NCBI RefSeq assembly: GCF_003337355.1
Contig: NZ_QPJW01000001.1
Coordinates: 806,001-870,000 of the forward strand
From: Fontibacillus phaseoli
Lineage (GTDB): Bacteria; Bacillota; Bacilli; Paenibacillales; Paenibacillaceae
Direction of reading: 5' to 3'
Length of the DNA stretch: 64,000 nucleotides
In this document: positions 17,483 to 25,172 of the stretch, piece by piece
How positions within the stretch are numbered: position 1 is the stretch's first letter
How the letters are laid out: the number at the start of each line of letters is the position of its first letter
Program-made: the position numbers and the translations under genes
The notes under the pieces: generated by a model
Database searches by the model: none
What the model saw: only the letters and a program-made list of their open reading frames with translations
Told to the model about the DNA's origin: nothing

Positions 17483-18076
17483 ATGAAAAAATTCAAATTC
17501 GGCAACGTGAAGATTCAGAAGGTGGACCCTTCACAGCTTAATGATCGCTTGCTGCTCATTAATCTTTATTTTACGCAAGGCTTAGCCTTATTTGTCGCAT
17601 TGATCGTACTTTTTTTTCAAAAGAGAAACCCGATTACCGTGTTAAAATTTCCGGAGAACCCGGAATTTGTTTATTGGGGTATCGGTTTGGCCGGATGTAT
17701 GCTATTAATCGACATGCTCCTGTCCAAATTTGTTCTGGAAGAAGCCCTGGATGACGGCGGGATAAATACCATGCTGTTTCAGAACCGTCCTGTATGGCAT
17801 ATCATCTTGATCGCCCTGATTGTGTCTATTTGTGAGGAACTGTTATTCCGTGGAGCTATTCAGCATGGACTCGGCCCCTATTGGACGAGCGTTCTATTCG
17901 CGGCGATTCATATCCGTTATCTGAAGCATTGGATTCCGACGGGTTGGGTATTTGCCAGCAGCTATGGTTTAGGATTCATCTACGTTCAGACAGGTACCCT
18001 TTGGGCACCGATCATTTGCCATTTTCTCATCGACCTCATCTCAGGATTAGCTATCAAGTATCGGAGGGAAACATGA
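17483..18076 (+). CDS. CPBP-family intramembrane metalloprotease
   Basis: A membrane protein of about 197 residues in the CPBP (CAAX protease / bacteriocin processing, Abi) family. The motifs are EELLFRG (Glu118, Glu119, Arg123), a second-motif histidine in FAAIHIRY (His143) and HFLID (His180, Asp184), all in membrane segments. B. subtilis YpbD is a related protein. The start is uncertain: ATG 17471 and 17483 both follow a weak AGGG; 17483 gives the best spacing. The 3' end overlaps the next gene by four bases. Substrate unknown. Confidence 0.8.
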   Translation: MKKFKFGNVKIQKVDPSQLNDRLLLINLYFTQGLALFVALIVLFFQKRNPITVLKFPENPEFVYWGIGLAGCMLLIDMLLSKFVLEEALDDGGINTMLFQNRPVWHIILIALIVSICEELLFRGAIQHGLGPYWTSVLFAAIHIRYLKHWIPTGWVFASSYGLGFIYVQTGTLWAPIICHFLIDLISGLAIKYRRET

Positions 18077-18468
18077 ACGAACGGTTGAGCAGATCGGATA
18101 GGCATGGAAGAAGCCGAGGCAGCGCAGACAGATCACGCCGGATTGTGGCGCACGATAAGCTTAAGGATGCCGCTTCGGAAATGATTCAAGAGGTGAGCGA
18201 ACCGGCGGAATCCATCTTGTTGAAGGAAGATGTACAGGAGGTGTCCCTGGAAAGTGTCGGTGACAACTTACAGGTCGAGTCATCTCCGGCAGAAAAAAAC
18301 CTCGATATGACCGAGCTTCCGACACGGAAGGAGATGTTTCCTTCCCAACGGATCAAACTCACGCGGTGGTTTTACAATTCCTTATTGTACATATTTGTCG
18401 CGATTATGATTTTTTTGCTTTGGTGGGGTATTAGTGATTCTCCTTGGGGAGAGAGCCACGGTTTGTAA
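18073..18468 (+). CDS. Unknown small protein with one C-terminal membrane segment
   Basis: A protein of 131 residues not recognised from any family. The first 95 residues are charged and low in hydrophobic content, rich in Arg/Ser then Glu, and probably unstructured. One membrane segment (about 101-120) lies close to the C-terminus, so the protein is probably tail-anchored with its acidic domain in the cytoplasm. The ATG overlaps the stop of the CPBP protease gene (ATGA), with GGAGGG just upstream, so the two are translationally coupled. It may be a partner or substrate of that protease (inference only). Confidence 0.7.
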   Translation: MNERLSRSDRHGRSRGSADRSRRIVAHDKLKDAASEMIQEVSEPAESILLKEDVQEVSLESVGDNLQVESSPAEKNLDMTELPTRKEMFPSQRIKLTRWFYNSLLYIFVAIMIFLLWWGISDSPWGESHGL

Positions 18469-18478
18469 AAAAAGTGAC

Positions 18479-18507
18479 TTGAACTTACTTATCCGATGAG
18501 CTATAAT
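18479..18507 (+). promoter_or_regulatory. Sigma-A promoter of the serS leader
   Basis: TTGAAC (18479-18484), a 17-base spacer and a perfect TATAAT (18502-18507), placing the start near 18514. Confidence 0.85.
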
Positions 18508-18513
18508 GTGAAA

Positions 18514-18718
18514 AATTTTAAATTCATGAAATTGCTGATGAAGAGCATCCAACTCGGAGGCGTTTTCGCCAAGAGGAACGTCAGGTTTCTCTAAGTTAAC
18601 CGGCCCGCCCGTTATCGCGGAACCAAGTGATTACAGTTTTTTGCCTGTAATAAGTTGGGTGGCACCGCGAGCAGAGCGCTCCTCGTCCCAAGGATGAGGG
18701 CGCTCTTTGTGTTTTTTA
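18514..18718 (+). ncRNA. Compact T-box leader of serS (Ser, likely UCC specifier)
   Basis: The 3' part is a standard T-box: CCGTTATC (18609-18616), Stem III (ATTACAG / CTGTAAT), the antiterminator core GGGTGGCACCGCG (18657-18669) and a terminator AGAGCGC...GCGCTCT (18673-18706) with a T-rich tail. The 5' part is very short: only about 34 bases lie between the predicted start and TCC (18548-18550), the likely Ser specifier, which is followed by AACTCGGAG as expected after a specifier. The AG-bulge and GAAACCGG-type distal Stem I sequences seen in the serA leader are absent. T-box identity is firm; the fold of the 5' domain is unresolved. Confidence 0.85.
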
Positions 18719-18743
18719 CACTGAAAAGGAGCGGTGGGTAAAA

Positions 18744-20030
18744 ATGTTGGATATTCGATGGATTCGCGAAAATGCAGCCCTGGTGCAGGAAGCGGCTGTC
18801 AGGAAGAAGCTGAACGTTTCAGTGGCTGAACTGCTTGAGTGGGATGAACGGCGGAGAAAGTTGCTGCAGGAAGGCGAAGATTTACGCAGACAGAGGAATG
18901 AGGGCTCGAGGAAGGTTGCGGAAGCGGCAAAAGCTGAAGATAATCGCCTTGCCGAGCAGTTGAAAATGTCGTTGAAGCCCGTAAACGGGCGATTGGACCG
19001 ATTGACGGAGGAATTGGGGGAGGCGGAAGATCAATTCAACCGGTTGATGCTGCTTGTTCCAAACGTGCCTTCGCCGGATACGCCTCCCGGGAATGACGAT
19101 AGCGACAATGTGGAGCTCCGCAGAGTCGGGAAGCTGCCGGTATGGGATTTTGACCCGATAGATCATGTGGAACTTGGGATCATGCACCAAATGATCGATA
19201 TTCCGCGCGGAGTGAAAGTGGCGGGTAGCCGCAGTTATTACTTGAAAGGTCCGGGTCTTTTGCTGCACCGGGCGGTTCAGCAGCTTGCGCTCGATCTGCT
19301 GCTTGAAGCTGGATTCACTCCGCTCGAAGTTCCACTGCTTGTGAGGGGGGAACAGATGACGAACACCGGTTTTTTTCCGACGGGAAAAGAGCAGGCTTAT
19401 TCGGTCGATGATGAAGAGATCTGGCTTGCTGGGACTTCGGAGGTGCCGTTGATCGCTTACTATGGCGACGAAATTGTCGATGCTACGGTCCCGGTCAAAT
19501 TGGCGGCGGTATCGACCTGTTTCCGCAATGAGGTCGGGTCGGCTGGGCGGGATGTCCGCGGGTTATACCGGGTTCATCAGTTTTCCAAGGTGGAGATGGT
19601 CATCATTTGTGCGCCTGATCCGGCGCTATCGGATTCGCTGCATCAGGAAATTACCGGCTATGCGGAGAAACTGCTATCGCTCCTGGAGCTTCCTTACCGC
19701 GTTATGGCAGTTTGTGCAGGGGACATGTCGCAAAAAACATACAAGCAGTACGATATCGAGACATGGATGCCAAGTAGGGAGGCCTACGGGGAAACCCATT
19801 CGTCTTCCAATTTGCACAGCTTCCAGGCCCGCAGATCGAATATCCGCTGCCGTGATGCCGAAGGTCGTCTCGTATTCTGCCATACCTTGAACAATACGGC
19901 GGTCGCCTCACCCCGGATCCTCATCCCGCTCTTGGAGAATCATCAAAGGGAGGACGGCTCCATCCATATTCCGGAGGCGCTGCGCAAATATTTGGGCGGC
20001 AGGGAAGTGTTGGTTCCCGGGTCCTGTTGA
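18744..20030 (+). CDS. serS: Seryl-tRNA synthetase
   Basis: A class II aminoacyl-tRNA synthetase of 428 residues that charges tRNA-Ser. An N-terminal tRNA-binding coiled coil (about residues 25-100, rich in Glu, Arg and Leu) precedes the catalytic core. Class II motif 2 is seen as FRNEVGSAGRDVRGLYRVHQF (Gly-Arg at 265-275), and motif 3 lies near NNTAVASPRILIPLLEN. It is controlled by its own T-box leader. Downstream sequence to 20437 holds repeats and no gene. Confidence 0.95.
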   Translation: MLDIRWIRENAALVQEAAVRKKLNVSVAELLEWDERRRKLLQEGEDLRRQRNEGSRKVAEAAKAEDNRLAEQLKMSLKPVNGRLDRLTEELGEAEDQFNRLMLLVPNVPSPDTPPGNDDSDNVELRRVGKLPVWDFDPIDHVELGIMHQMIDIPRGVKVAGSRSYYLKGPGLLLHRAVQQLALDLLLEAGFTPLEVPLLVRGEQMTNTGFFPTGKEQAYSVDDEEIWLAGTSEVPLIAYYGDEIVDATVPVKLAAVSTCFRNEVGSAGRDVRGLYRVHQFSKVEMVIICAPDPALSDSLHQEITGYAEKLLSLLELPYRVMAVCAGDMSQKTYKQYDIETWMPSREAYGETHSSSNLHSFQARRSNIRCRDAEGRLVFCHTLNNTAVASPRILIPLLENHQREDGSIHIPEALRKYLGGREVLVPGSC

Positions 20031-20167
20031 ATCGCTGGATGACTGATTATTTGAGCTGCAGGTTCATAATGTGGTGAAGCAAAGGTTATTGACGCAAAAC
20101 TGTCTGGCTAGGAAGCGTATCGCTTGAAAGTCAACTTTGCTTTTGGACTGGCGGCCGATATGTCATG

Positions 20168-20359
20168 AATTAACTGGATAACCTCCAGTTAATTTCATGG
20201 CAGAAAGACATTTTAGATGTATTAACTGTAAAACCTCCAGCTATTTTCGTCGCAATCCCTGCTTAAATGGGAAATACGGCTATTTAGCTGGAGGTTTTCC
20301 ATTTATTTTATAAAATGTTGAGAAGCCAGCGGAATTAACTGTAGAAAATCCAACTAATC
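20168..20359. repeat. Cluster of short palindromic intergenic repeats
   Basis: Four related units occur in a 190-base gene-free stretch: 20168-20194 (AATTAACTGG / CCAGTTAATT, a perfect 10-bp inverted repeat), 20219-20247 (ATTAACTGTAAAACCTCCAG), 20282-20300 in the opposite orientation, and 20331-20359 (degenerate). Units two and three pair through AAAACCTCCAGCTA / TAGCTGGAGGTTTT and would form a long hairpin. A degenerate similar unit lies at 34711-34732 after yphF. This looks like a REP-like element family; genome copy number cannot be judged here. The rest of 20031-20437 shows nothing else. Confidence 0.7.
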
Positions 20360-20437
20360 GAGGCAAACTAGTTAAGGTGGCGTTCAGATCGGTGACGTTA
20401 CGGTTTGCAAATCCCCCGGTTCATGAAACTCGACTCC

Positions 20438-21346
20438 CTACTTGGAGTCATCCGGATTTTCTGAAATCGTGTTCGGATCCACGAAACTGTACCCTTTGGC
20501 CTCCAGCTTGGTCAGGAGTTCGTCGAGGGCCTCCACCGTCCAGGGAAGCTCATGCATAAGAATATTGCTGCCGGCATGCAATTGATCCAAAATGTTCTGG
20601 ATCACCGCATCCGGTTTGTTTTTGTTTTTGGAGTCCCAGTCAAGCGAACCGTTTGACCAAGTCATGTAAATCATGTCGTTCTCCTCGACGATTTGATGCA
20701 GCTTGTCGTTCCCTGAGCCGAATGGCGGACGGAAGAAGCGGGGCTTTTCCCCGATCGTTTCCTCAACGATGCTCTGAACGTCTTCAACCTGCTTGCGGGC
20801 GTTGGTTTCCGTTTCTTTTTTCAGATCGATATGATCCCAACTATGATTGCCGATGATTTGGCCGCGGTCATGAATCAATTTCAAAAGATCCGGGTTCGCC
20901 TTGACGCGGTAGCCGTTGACGAAGAAAATCGCCTTTGCTTTGTGCTTGTCCAACGTATCGATCAGACCGTCGATCATTTCCTTCTCTTTAGGCCCGTCAT
21001 CGAACGTAAGGAGTACGACTTTCTTTTCGGTCCCTTCCTCGTTCGGAACTACATTGTACACTTTGTTGATATGGTAAAGGCTGGCCGGTGGCTTCGGTTG
21101 CTCTTGTCCGTCCGGATTGGTTTCATTTGAGCTTGGATCCGTCGTATCAGCCGGCAGGGTACCTGCTTCCTGTTCTTGCCTCGATCCCGGTTCCTGCTCT
21201 TCGTCCGGGGTGGCATTCGTTGAGGGCAGCGTGCTTTCTGCGTTTGCAGGTGCAGGCTCCGGAGCAGCTTGTTTCTGACCGCATGAGCTAAGCAGCAGAC
21301 AAACAGCCGCAAAGAGAAGTATTTTTTTGCTGATCAAGTGTATCAA
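20438..21346 (-). CDS. Polysaccharide deacetylase lipoprotein
   Basis: A probable secreted lipoprotein of 302 residues. A signal peptide with lipobox LLSSC (Cys22) is followed by a low-complexity Pro/Glu/Thr linker (about 25-90) that would span the wall, then a NodB-type carbohydrate esterase family 4 domain. Its motifs are present: TFDDGP (Asp116, Asp117), metal ligands His168 and His172 (HSWDH), RPPFGSGN and a C-terminal LMHE (His265). It probably removes acetyl groups from a cell-wall polymer. The start is TTG behind CAGGAAAG. It is transcribed toward serS and is not part of a visible operon. Confidence 0.85.
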   Translation of the reverse strand: MIHLISKKILLFAAVCLLLSSCGQKQAAPEPAPANAESTLPSTNATPDEEQEPGSRQEQEAGTLPADTTDPSSNETNPDGQEQPKPPASLYHINKVYNVVPNEEGTEKKVVLLTFDDGPKEKEMIDGLIDTLDKHKAKAIFFVNGYRVKANPDLLKLIHDRGQIIGNHSWDHIDLKKETETNARKQVEDVQSIVEETIGEKPRFFRPPFGSGNDKLHQIVEENDMIYMTWSNGSLDWDSKNKNKPDAVIQNILDQLHAGSNILMHELPWTVEALDELLTKLEAKGYSFVDPNTISENPDDSK

Positions 21347-21433
21347 CTCGCTTTCCTGTATTTATGCCGCATGAGTTTGTTTCAAAGCGCGAACACTACA
21401 ACTGATTTTAACATATCTAAGGAGGTTGTTTAG

Positions 21434-21793
21434 GTGAAATCTTCCTCATTTTTATGCGGCGTGCTTTTCGGGGCCGCGGCTGCCGTCTGGGCTTCCCGCC
21501 GGAAATCAAGCATGATGTCGATGATGGGCGGTGCCGGTTCGCTTCTGAAGATGCCGGGAAATAATATGAATCAGAACCAAAACAAACCGTCACAGGCCGC
21601 TTCCGGCCAGGATAAAAGTGGAGCCGCAGCATCGGCCCAGGTGCATCCCAGTCCGGTTTCTTCGCCCGCTTCGAGTCATTCGAAGGAATACAATTTGAAG
21701 CAGATCACGGATTTTATTAAGGGGAATCCCGATGTGCGTCGTGAAGTCGATGCGATCCTGAAGGAGACCCATACCGCAATTCCCGGTTTATAA
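21434..21793 (+). CDS. Unknown small protein
   Basis: A protein of 119 residues not recognised. A short hydrophobic Ala/Gly segment (about 6-20, FLCGVLFGAAAAVWA) at the N-terminus is followed by a Met/Gln/Ser/Ala-rich low-complexity stretch (about 25-85) and a conserved-looking C-terminal helix region (about 85-115, ITDFIKGNPDVRREVDAIL). The GTG start is well supported by AAGGAGG. It is monocistronic with its own terminator, and diverges from the deacetylase gene. Possibly a membrane-tethered or spore-associated protein; no function can be assigned. Confidence 0.75.
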   Translation: MKSSSFLCGVLFGAAAAVWASRRKSSMMSMMGGAGSLLKMPGNNMNQNQNKPSQAASGQDKSGAAASAQVHPSPVSSPASSHSKEYNLKQITDFIKGNPDVRREVDAILKETHTAIPGL

Positions 21794-21809
21794 TTTATTT
21801 TCCATCATG

Positions 21810-21857
21810 GAATCATTTTCGGTTTCTCTTTTCCGGGAACCGGAAATGATTCTTTTT
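21810..21857 (+). terminator. Intrinsic terminator
   Basis: GAATCATTTTCGGTTTC and its near-complement GGAACCGGAAATGATTC form a long stem followed by TTTTTT. Confidence 0.85.
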
Positions 21858-21982
21858 TGACTATTTTATTACGTGCATTTACCGAAAATAAATGATAACA
21901 TACTTACAAAGAACCATTTCCAGCACATATTAGAGCAGGTTTCATAATCTGTTATAACACGGTATGGAGAGGAGGATCCTGT

Positions 21983-22603
21983 ATGAGGATTGAGAGACTT
22001 GGCCAGGATAAAATACGGATTTTCCTCACGTTTGACGATTTAAGCGAACGCGGTATTCAAAAAGAGGATATGTGGCAGGAAATTCCTAAAGTCCACGACC
22101 TGTTCACCGAGATGATGGATCAGGCATACAACGAAGTGGGCTTTGATGCCACAGGGCCTCTGGCTGTCGAAGTGTTTGCTCTTCCTGCGCAGGGAATGGT
22201 CGTCATCGTAACAAGAGGCAAATACGATCACCATCATTTTGGGGTCGGATCGCCATATGAGGATGAACTGCCCGAAGAAGTATATGAAATGGAAGTGACG
22301 CTGGAGCAGAGCGATACCATACTCTACTCTTTCGATGATTTTGAAGTGCTGATCGAAGCGGCTCACGTTCTGCGGCATATGATTGATGAAGCCGGCAGAC
22401 TGTATAAATATAACGGGAAATGGGTTCTTAGGCTGGAACCTGACGAGCTTGACGAAGGTAGAATTCCGGCTCTGATTGCTGTCTTGGCCGAATTCGGCGA
22501 AGCGACTTCCGTAACTCCGGCTATGCTGGATGAGTACGGAGATGTAATCATGGCCGATCGGGCGATCGACGTCATCTGCAGCCATTTTAAACGTCAGGAT
22601 TAA
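21983..22603 (+). CDS. mecA: Adaptor protein MecA
   Basis: An adaptor of 206 residues that delivers substrates to the ClpC-ClpP protease. The N-terminal substrate-binding domain begins MRIERLGQDKIRIFLTFDDL, with SERGI and the DMWQEIPKVHDLF segment typical of MecA; an acidic and His-rich linker (about 75-95) leads to the C-terminal ClpC-binding domain (about 105-206). A strong GGAGAGGAGG site precedes the ATG. In B. subtilis MecA controls competence through ComK; it is also a general ClpC adaptor. Confidence 0.93.
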   Translation: MRIERLGQDKIRIFLTFDDLSERGIQKEDMWQEIPKVHDLFTEMMDQAYNEVGFDATGPLAVEVFALPAQGMVVIVTRGKYDHHHFGVGSPYEDELPEEVYEMEVTLEQSDTILYSFDDFEVLIEAAHVLRHMIDEAGRLYKYNGKWVLRLEPDELDEGRIPALIAVLAEFGEATSVTPAMLDEYGDVIMADRAIDVICSHFKRQD

Positions 22604-22681
22604 TTTCGTATCATGCAGATATGGAACTTTTGCAACATGGGAGATAAGGGACGGTCGAAGGACTGTAAGGGGGGATAACCG

Positions 22682-23371
22682 TTGCTCTTTTTCTCGATTG
22701 CCTCGGCAGCGGTTGCTCCCGGTATCGCTCTCTTGACCTACATTTATCTGAAGGACAAGTATGATGCCGAGCCGCTTTCTATGGTCATCAAAGTGTTTCT
22801 GCTTGGCTTTTTGATTGTTTTTCCGGTTATGATCGTGCAGCGGGGGCTGGCCATTTGGCTAGGCGAAGGCCCTTTGGTTTCGGCCTTCTGGATATCCGCT
22901 GGCGTTGAGGAGTTTTTGAAATGGTTTGTTTTGTTCCATATGATTTACAATCATACGGAATTCGATGAGCCTTATGACGGCATCCTTTACGCGGCTGCTA
23001 TCTCACTCGGCTTTGCCACCGTCGAAAATGTGATTTTCGCCTTGGCGAGTCATGCTTCGATCGGCACGATGCTCGTTCGGGCCTTGCTCCCGGTTTCGGG
23101 CCATGCGATGTTCGGCGTCATGATGGGCTATTACTTGGGCCGGGCTAAATTCTCCACCGGCTGGAAGAGCCGCAAGTTCCTGATCTATTCGTTGCTGCTC
23201 CCGCTGTTCTGGCATGGGGTGTACGACTGGATCCTTGATAACGTTTCGCAATATTGGATCTGGTTTATCATTCCGCTGATGGCGTTTTTATGGTACGGCG
23301 GGATCGGTAAAATGATCCGGGCCAACAACCGTTCGCCGTTCCGGATTACGGAGGCGAGAGGGCAAGATTAA
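22682..23371 (+). CDS. prsW: Intramembrane protease PrsW
   Basis: A glutamic-type membrane protease of 229 residues. Conserved motifs are AGVEEFLKW (Glu76, Glu77), EFDEPYDGI (about 93-101), ATVENVIF (Glu115) and VSGHAMFG, embedded in about seven membrane segments. B. subtilis PrsW makes the first cut in anti-sigma factor RsiW in response to cell-envelope stress. It starts with TTG behind AAGGGGGGAT. The gene neighbourhood (ypeB downstream) is like that of B. subtilis. Which anti-sigma factor it cuts here is unknown. Confidence 0.9.
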   Translation: MLFFSIASAAVAPGIALLTYIYLKDKYDAEPLSMVIKVFLLGFLIVFPVMIVQRGLAIWLGEGPLVSAFWISAGVEEFLKWFVLFHMIYNHTEFDEPYDGILYAAAISLGFATVENVIFALASHASIGTMLVRALLPVSGHAMFGVMMGYYLGRAKFSTGWKSRKFLIYSLLLPLFWHGVYDWILDNVSQYWIWFIIPLMAFLWYGGIGKMIRANNRSPFRITEARGQD

Positions 23372-23445
23372 CTTCGGTACAAAGAGGGCATCCTGATTCT
23401 AGAAGCAAGGCTACGGGCCGCTATGCTGGAAGGGGTGCCTTTTTG

Positions 23446-23595
23446 GTGCGGGTAAAAGTGAAAATCATCTGTAAAAATTGTGGAGAGCGTTTCATTCTTC
23501 GCGGCAAAAAAGAGAAGGGGCATATCGATACCGGCTTCAAACAGTGCATTTGCGACAACCGCAATCTGTTTGAAATCGAAGAGGAGAGATTGTAA
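23446..23595 (+). CDS. 49-residue zinc-ribbon protein
   Basis: A very short gene. The product has two cysteine pairs, CKNC (Cys9, Cys12) and CIC (about Cys35, Cys37), separated by a basic stretch (RFILRGKKEKGH), which suggests a small zinc-binding fold. AAGGGG lies about ten bases before the GTG; an in-frame TTG one codon earlier is also possible. The gene sits between prsW and ypeB on the same strand. No specific family is recognised; a nucleic-acid or protein contact role is only a guess. Confidence 0.65.
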   Translation: MRVKVKIICKNCGERFILRGKKEKGHIDTGFKQCICDNRNLFEIEEERL

Positions 23596-23667
23596 TTTAC
23601 GCGCATAAACCTCCCATCTTCTAGTCAAACTATCCTCAGACAGTTGAAGAAGGGAGTGCGTTCACTG

Positions 23668-25029
23668 ATGTATAAACGATTGAGTGCCATTTTATTTCCG
23701 ATCGCCACGATTCTGCTCATCGGATCATTGGTTTGGGGCTATCAGGAGAATCAAGAGAAAAACGCGATATTGATTAAAGCGGAGAACCAATATCAAAGAG
23801 CTTTCCATGATCTGTCCTATCATGTAGACAAGCTTCATAGCGAACTCGGCAACACGCTTGCCGTTCATAGCGCCTCGACAGGATCCCACCGCAAGGGACT
23901 GGTCAATGTGTGGCGGATTACGAGCGAGGCTCAAAACGAGATAAACCAGCTTCCTCTGACCCTCCTTCCTTTTAACAAGACGGAAGAGTTTTTATCGCGG
24001 ATTTCCAAGTTTTCTTACCAGACGGCGGTACGTGATTTGACCAAGCAGCCGTTGTCGGACGGTGAAGTCAAAAATCTGAAAGAGCTCTACAAAAGCTCGG
24101 CTCAGATTTCCCAGGATCTTCAGGCCGTCCAAAATAAGGTCATTAATAACCGGCTTCGCTGGATGGATGTAGAGACGGCGCTCGTCAGCGAAAAGGAGCC
24201 TCAGGACAATACGATCATCGACGGGTTTAAAACCGTGGATAAGAAGGTCGGCGAGTATCCGGAGCTCGACTGGGGACCTTCAGTATCCAGCATGTACAAT
24301 AAACGTTCGGTTAAAAAGCTGGGCGGTACGCCGGTGACTGTCGATGAAATCAAGACGGAGGCCGCGCGTTTTACCGGCAGCAAGAATCCGGGAGCGATCA
24401 AAGTCATCGAAAACGGCCGCGGAACGGAGTGGGCTTCTTTTACGGCTCAGATTCAAGGGGATCAAGGGGACTCCAAGACGCTGGACTTCACGCGCAACGG
24501 CGGGCATCTGATATCGTATGCCGATAGCCGGACCCTTGGGCCGAAGGCAGTAAGTGTCAAGGAAGCCAGAGCTCAGGCGGAGAGCTTCCTGAAAGATAAA
24601 GGTTTTCCGGATATGACGCCGGTTTCCTATGACGAGTACGACAACTCGGGCACGTTTACTTTTGTAAGCAAAGAAGGGGATGTGCTGATTTATCCCGAAA
24701 AAGTGACAGTCCGAGTAGGATTGGATAATGGTCAGGTCACGGGGATGCAGGCGAGCGATTACGTTTACGAGCGCGAAAACCGGGAGCCGCCGGCAAAACC
24801 GAAGTTGACCGTCCAGCAGGCCCGCAAGTATTTGAATTCGGATTATAAAGAGAAATATCACCGCCTCTCGCAAATCGAGAATGAGATGTCCGAAAAGGTA
24901 ACGACATACGAGTTCGGCGGATCGATTAACGGATCGGATTATAAAATTTTCATTAACGCAGAAAGCGGCATTGAAGAGACGATCGAAGAAATTCGTAATA
25001 CCCGTCCTGCAGCCCCTTCCCGTTCGTGA
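23668..25029 (+). CDS. ypeB: Germination protein YpeB
   Basis: A spore protein of about 453 residues. One N-terminal membrane anchor (about 5-24) is followed by a helical region with WRITSEAQNEINQLPL and C-terminal PepSY-like repeats (about 215 onward). In Bacillus, YpeB is needed to place and stabilize the cortex-lytic enzyme SleB in the spore. The ATG at 23668 follows AAGGGAGTG at good spacing. sleB, normally just upstream of ypeB, is not here: its place is taken by prsW and the zinc-ribbon gene. A strong terminator follows. Confidence 0.9.
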   Translation: MYKRLSAILFPIATILLIGSLVWGYQENQEKNAILIKAENQYQRAFHDLSYHVDKLHSELGNTLAVHSASTGSHRKGLVNVWRITSEAQNEINQLPLTLLPFNKTEEFLSRISKFSYQTAVRDLTKQPLSDGEVKNLKELYKSSAQISQDLQAVQNKVINNRLRWMDVETALVSEKEPQDNTIIDGFKTVDKKVGEYPELDWGPSVSSMYNKRSVKKLGGTPVTVDEIKTEAARFTGSKNPGAIKVIENGRGTEWASFTAQIQGDQGDSKTLDFTRNGGHLISYADSRTLGPKAVSVKEARAQAESFLKDKGFPDMTPVSYDEYDNSGTFTFVSKEGDVLIYPEKVTVRVGLDNGQVTGMQASDYVYERENREPPAKPKLTVQQARKYLNSDYKEKYHRLSQIENEMSEKVTTYEFGGSINGSDYKIFINAESGIEETIEEIRNTRPAAPSRS

Positions 25030-25032
25030 ATC

Positions 25033-25082
25033 ATACGAAAAGGAGACCAGCCAACATAGGCTGTCTCCTTTTCGTATTTTTG
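25033..25082 (+). terminator. Intrinsic terminator after ypeB
   Basis: ATACGAAAAGGAGAC and GTCTCCTTTTCGTAT form a perfect 15-bp stem with the inner arms GCC/GGC, followed by TTTTT. Confidence 0.92.
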
Positions 25083-25172
25083 TTTGCGTTAAAAACCTCG
25101 CTCCAAAGTCTGGCCTCATGATATACTTGTACAGTAATGTAGCTTGATTTAATTTAGGGGTGGGTGGGGAAG

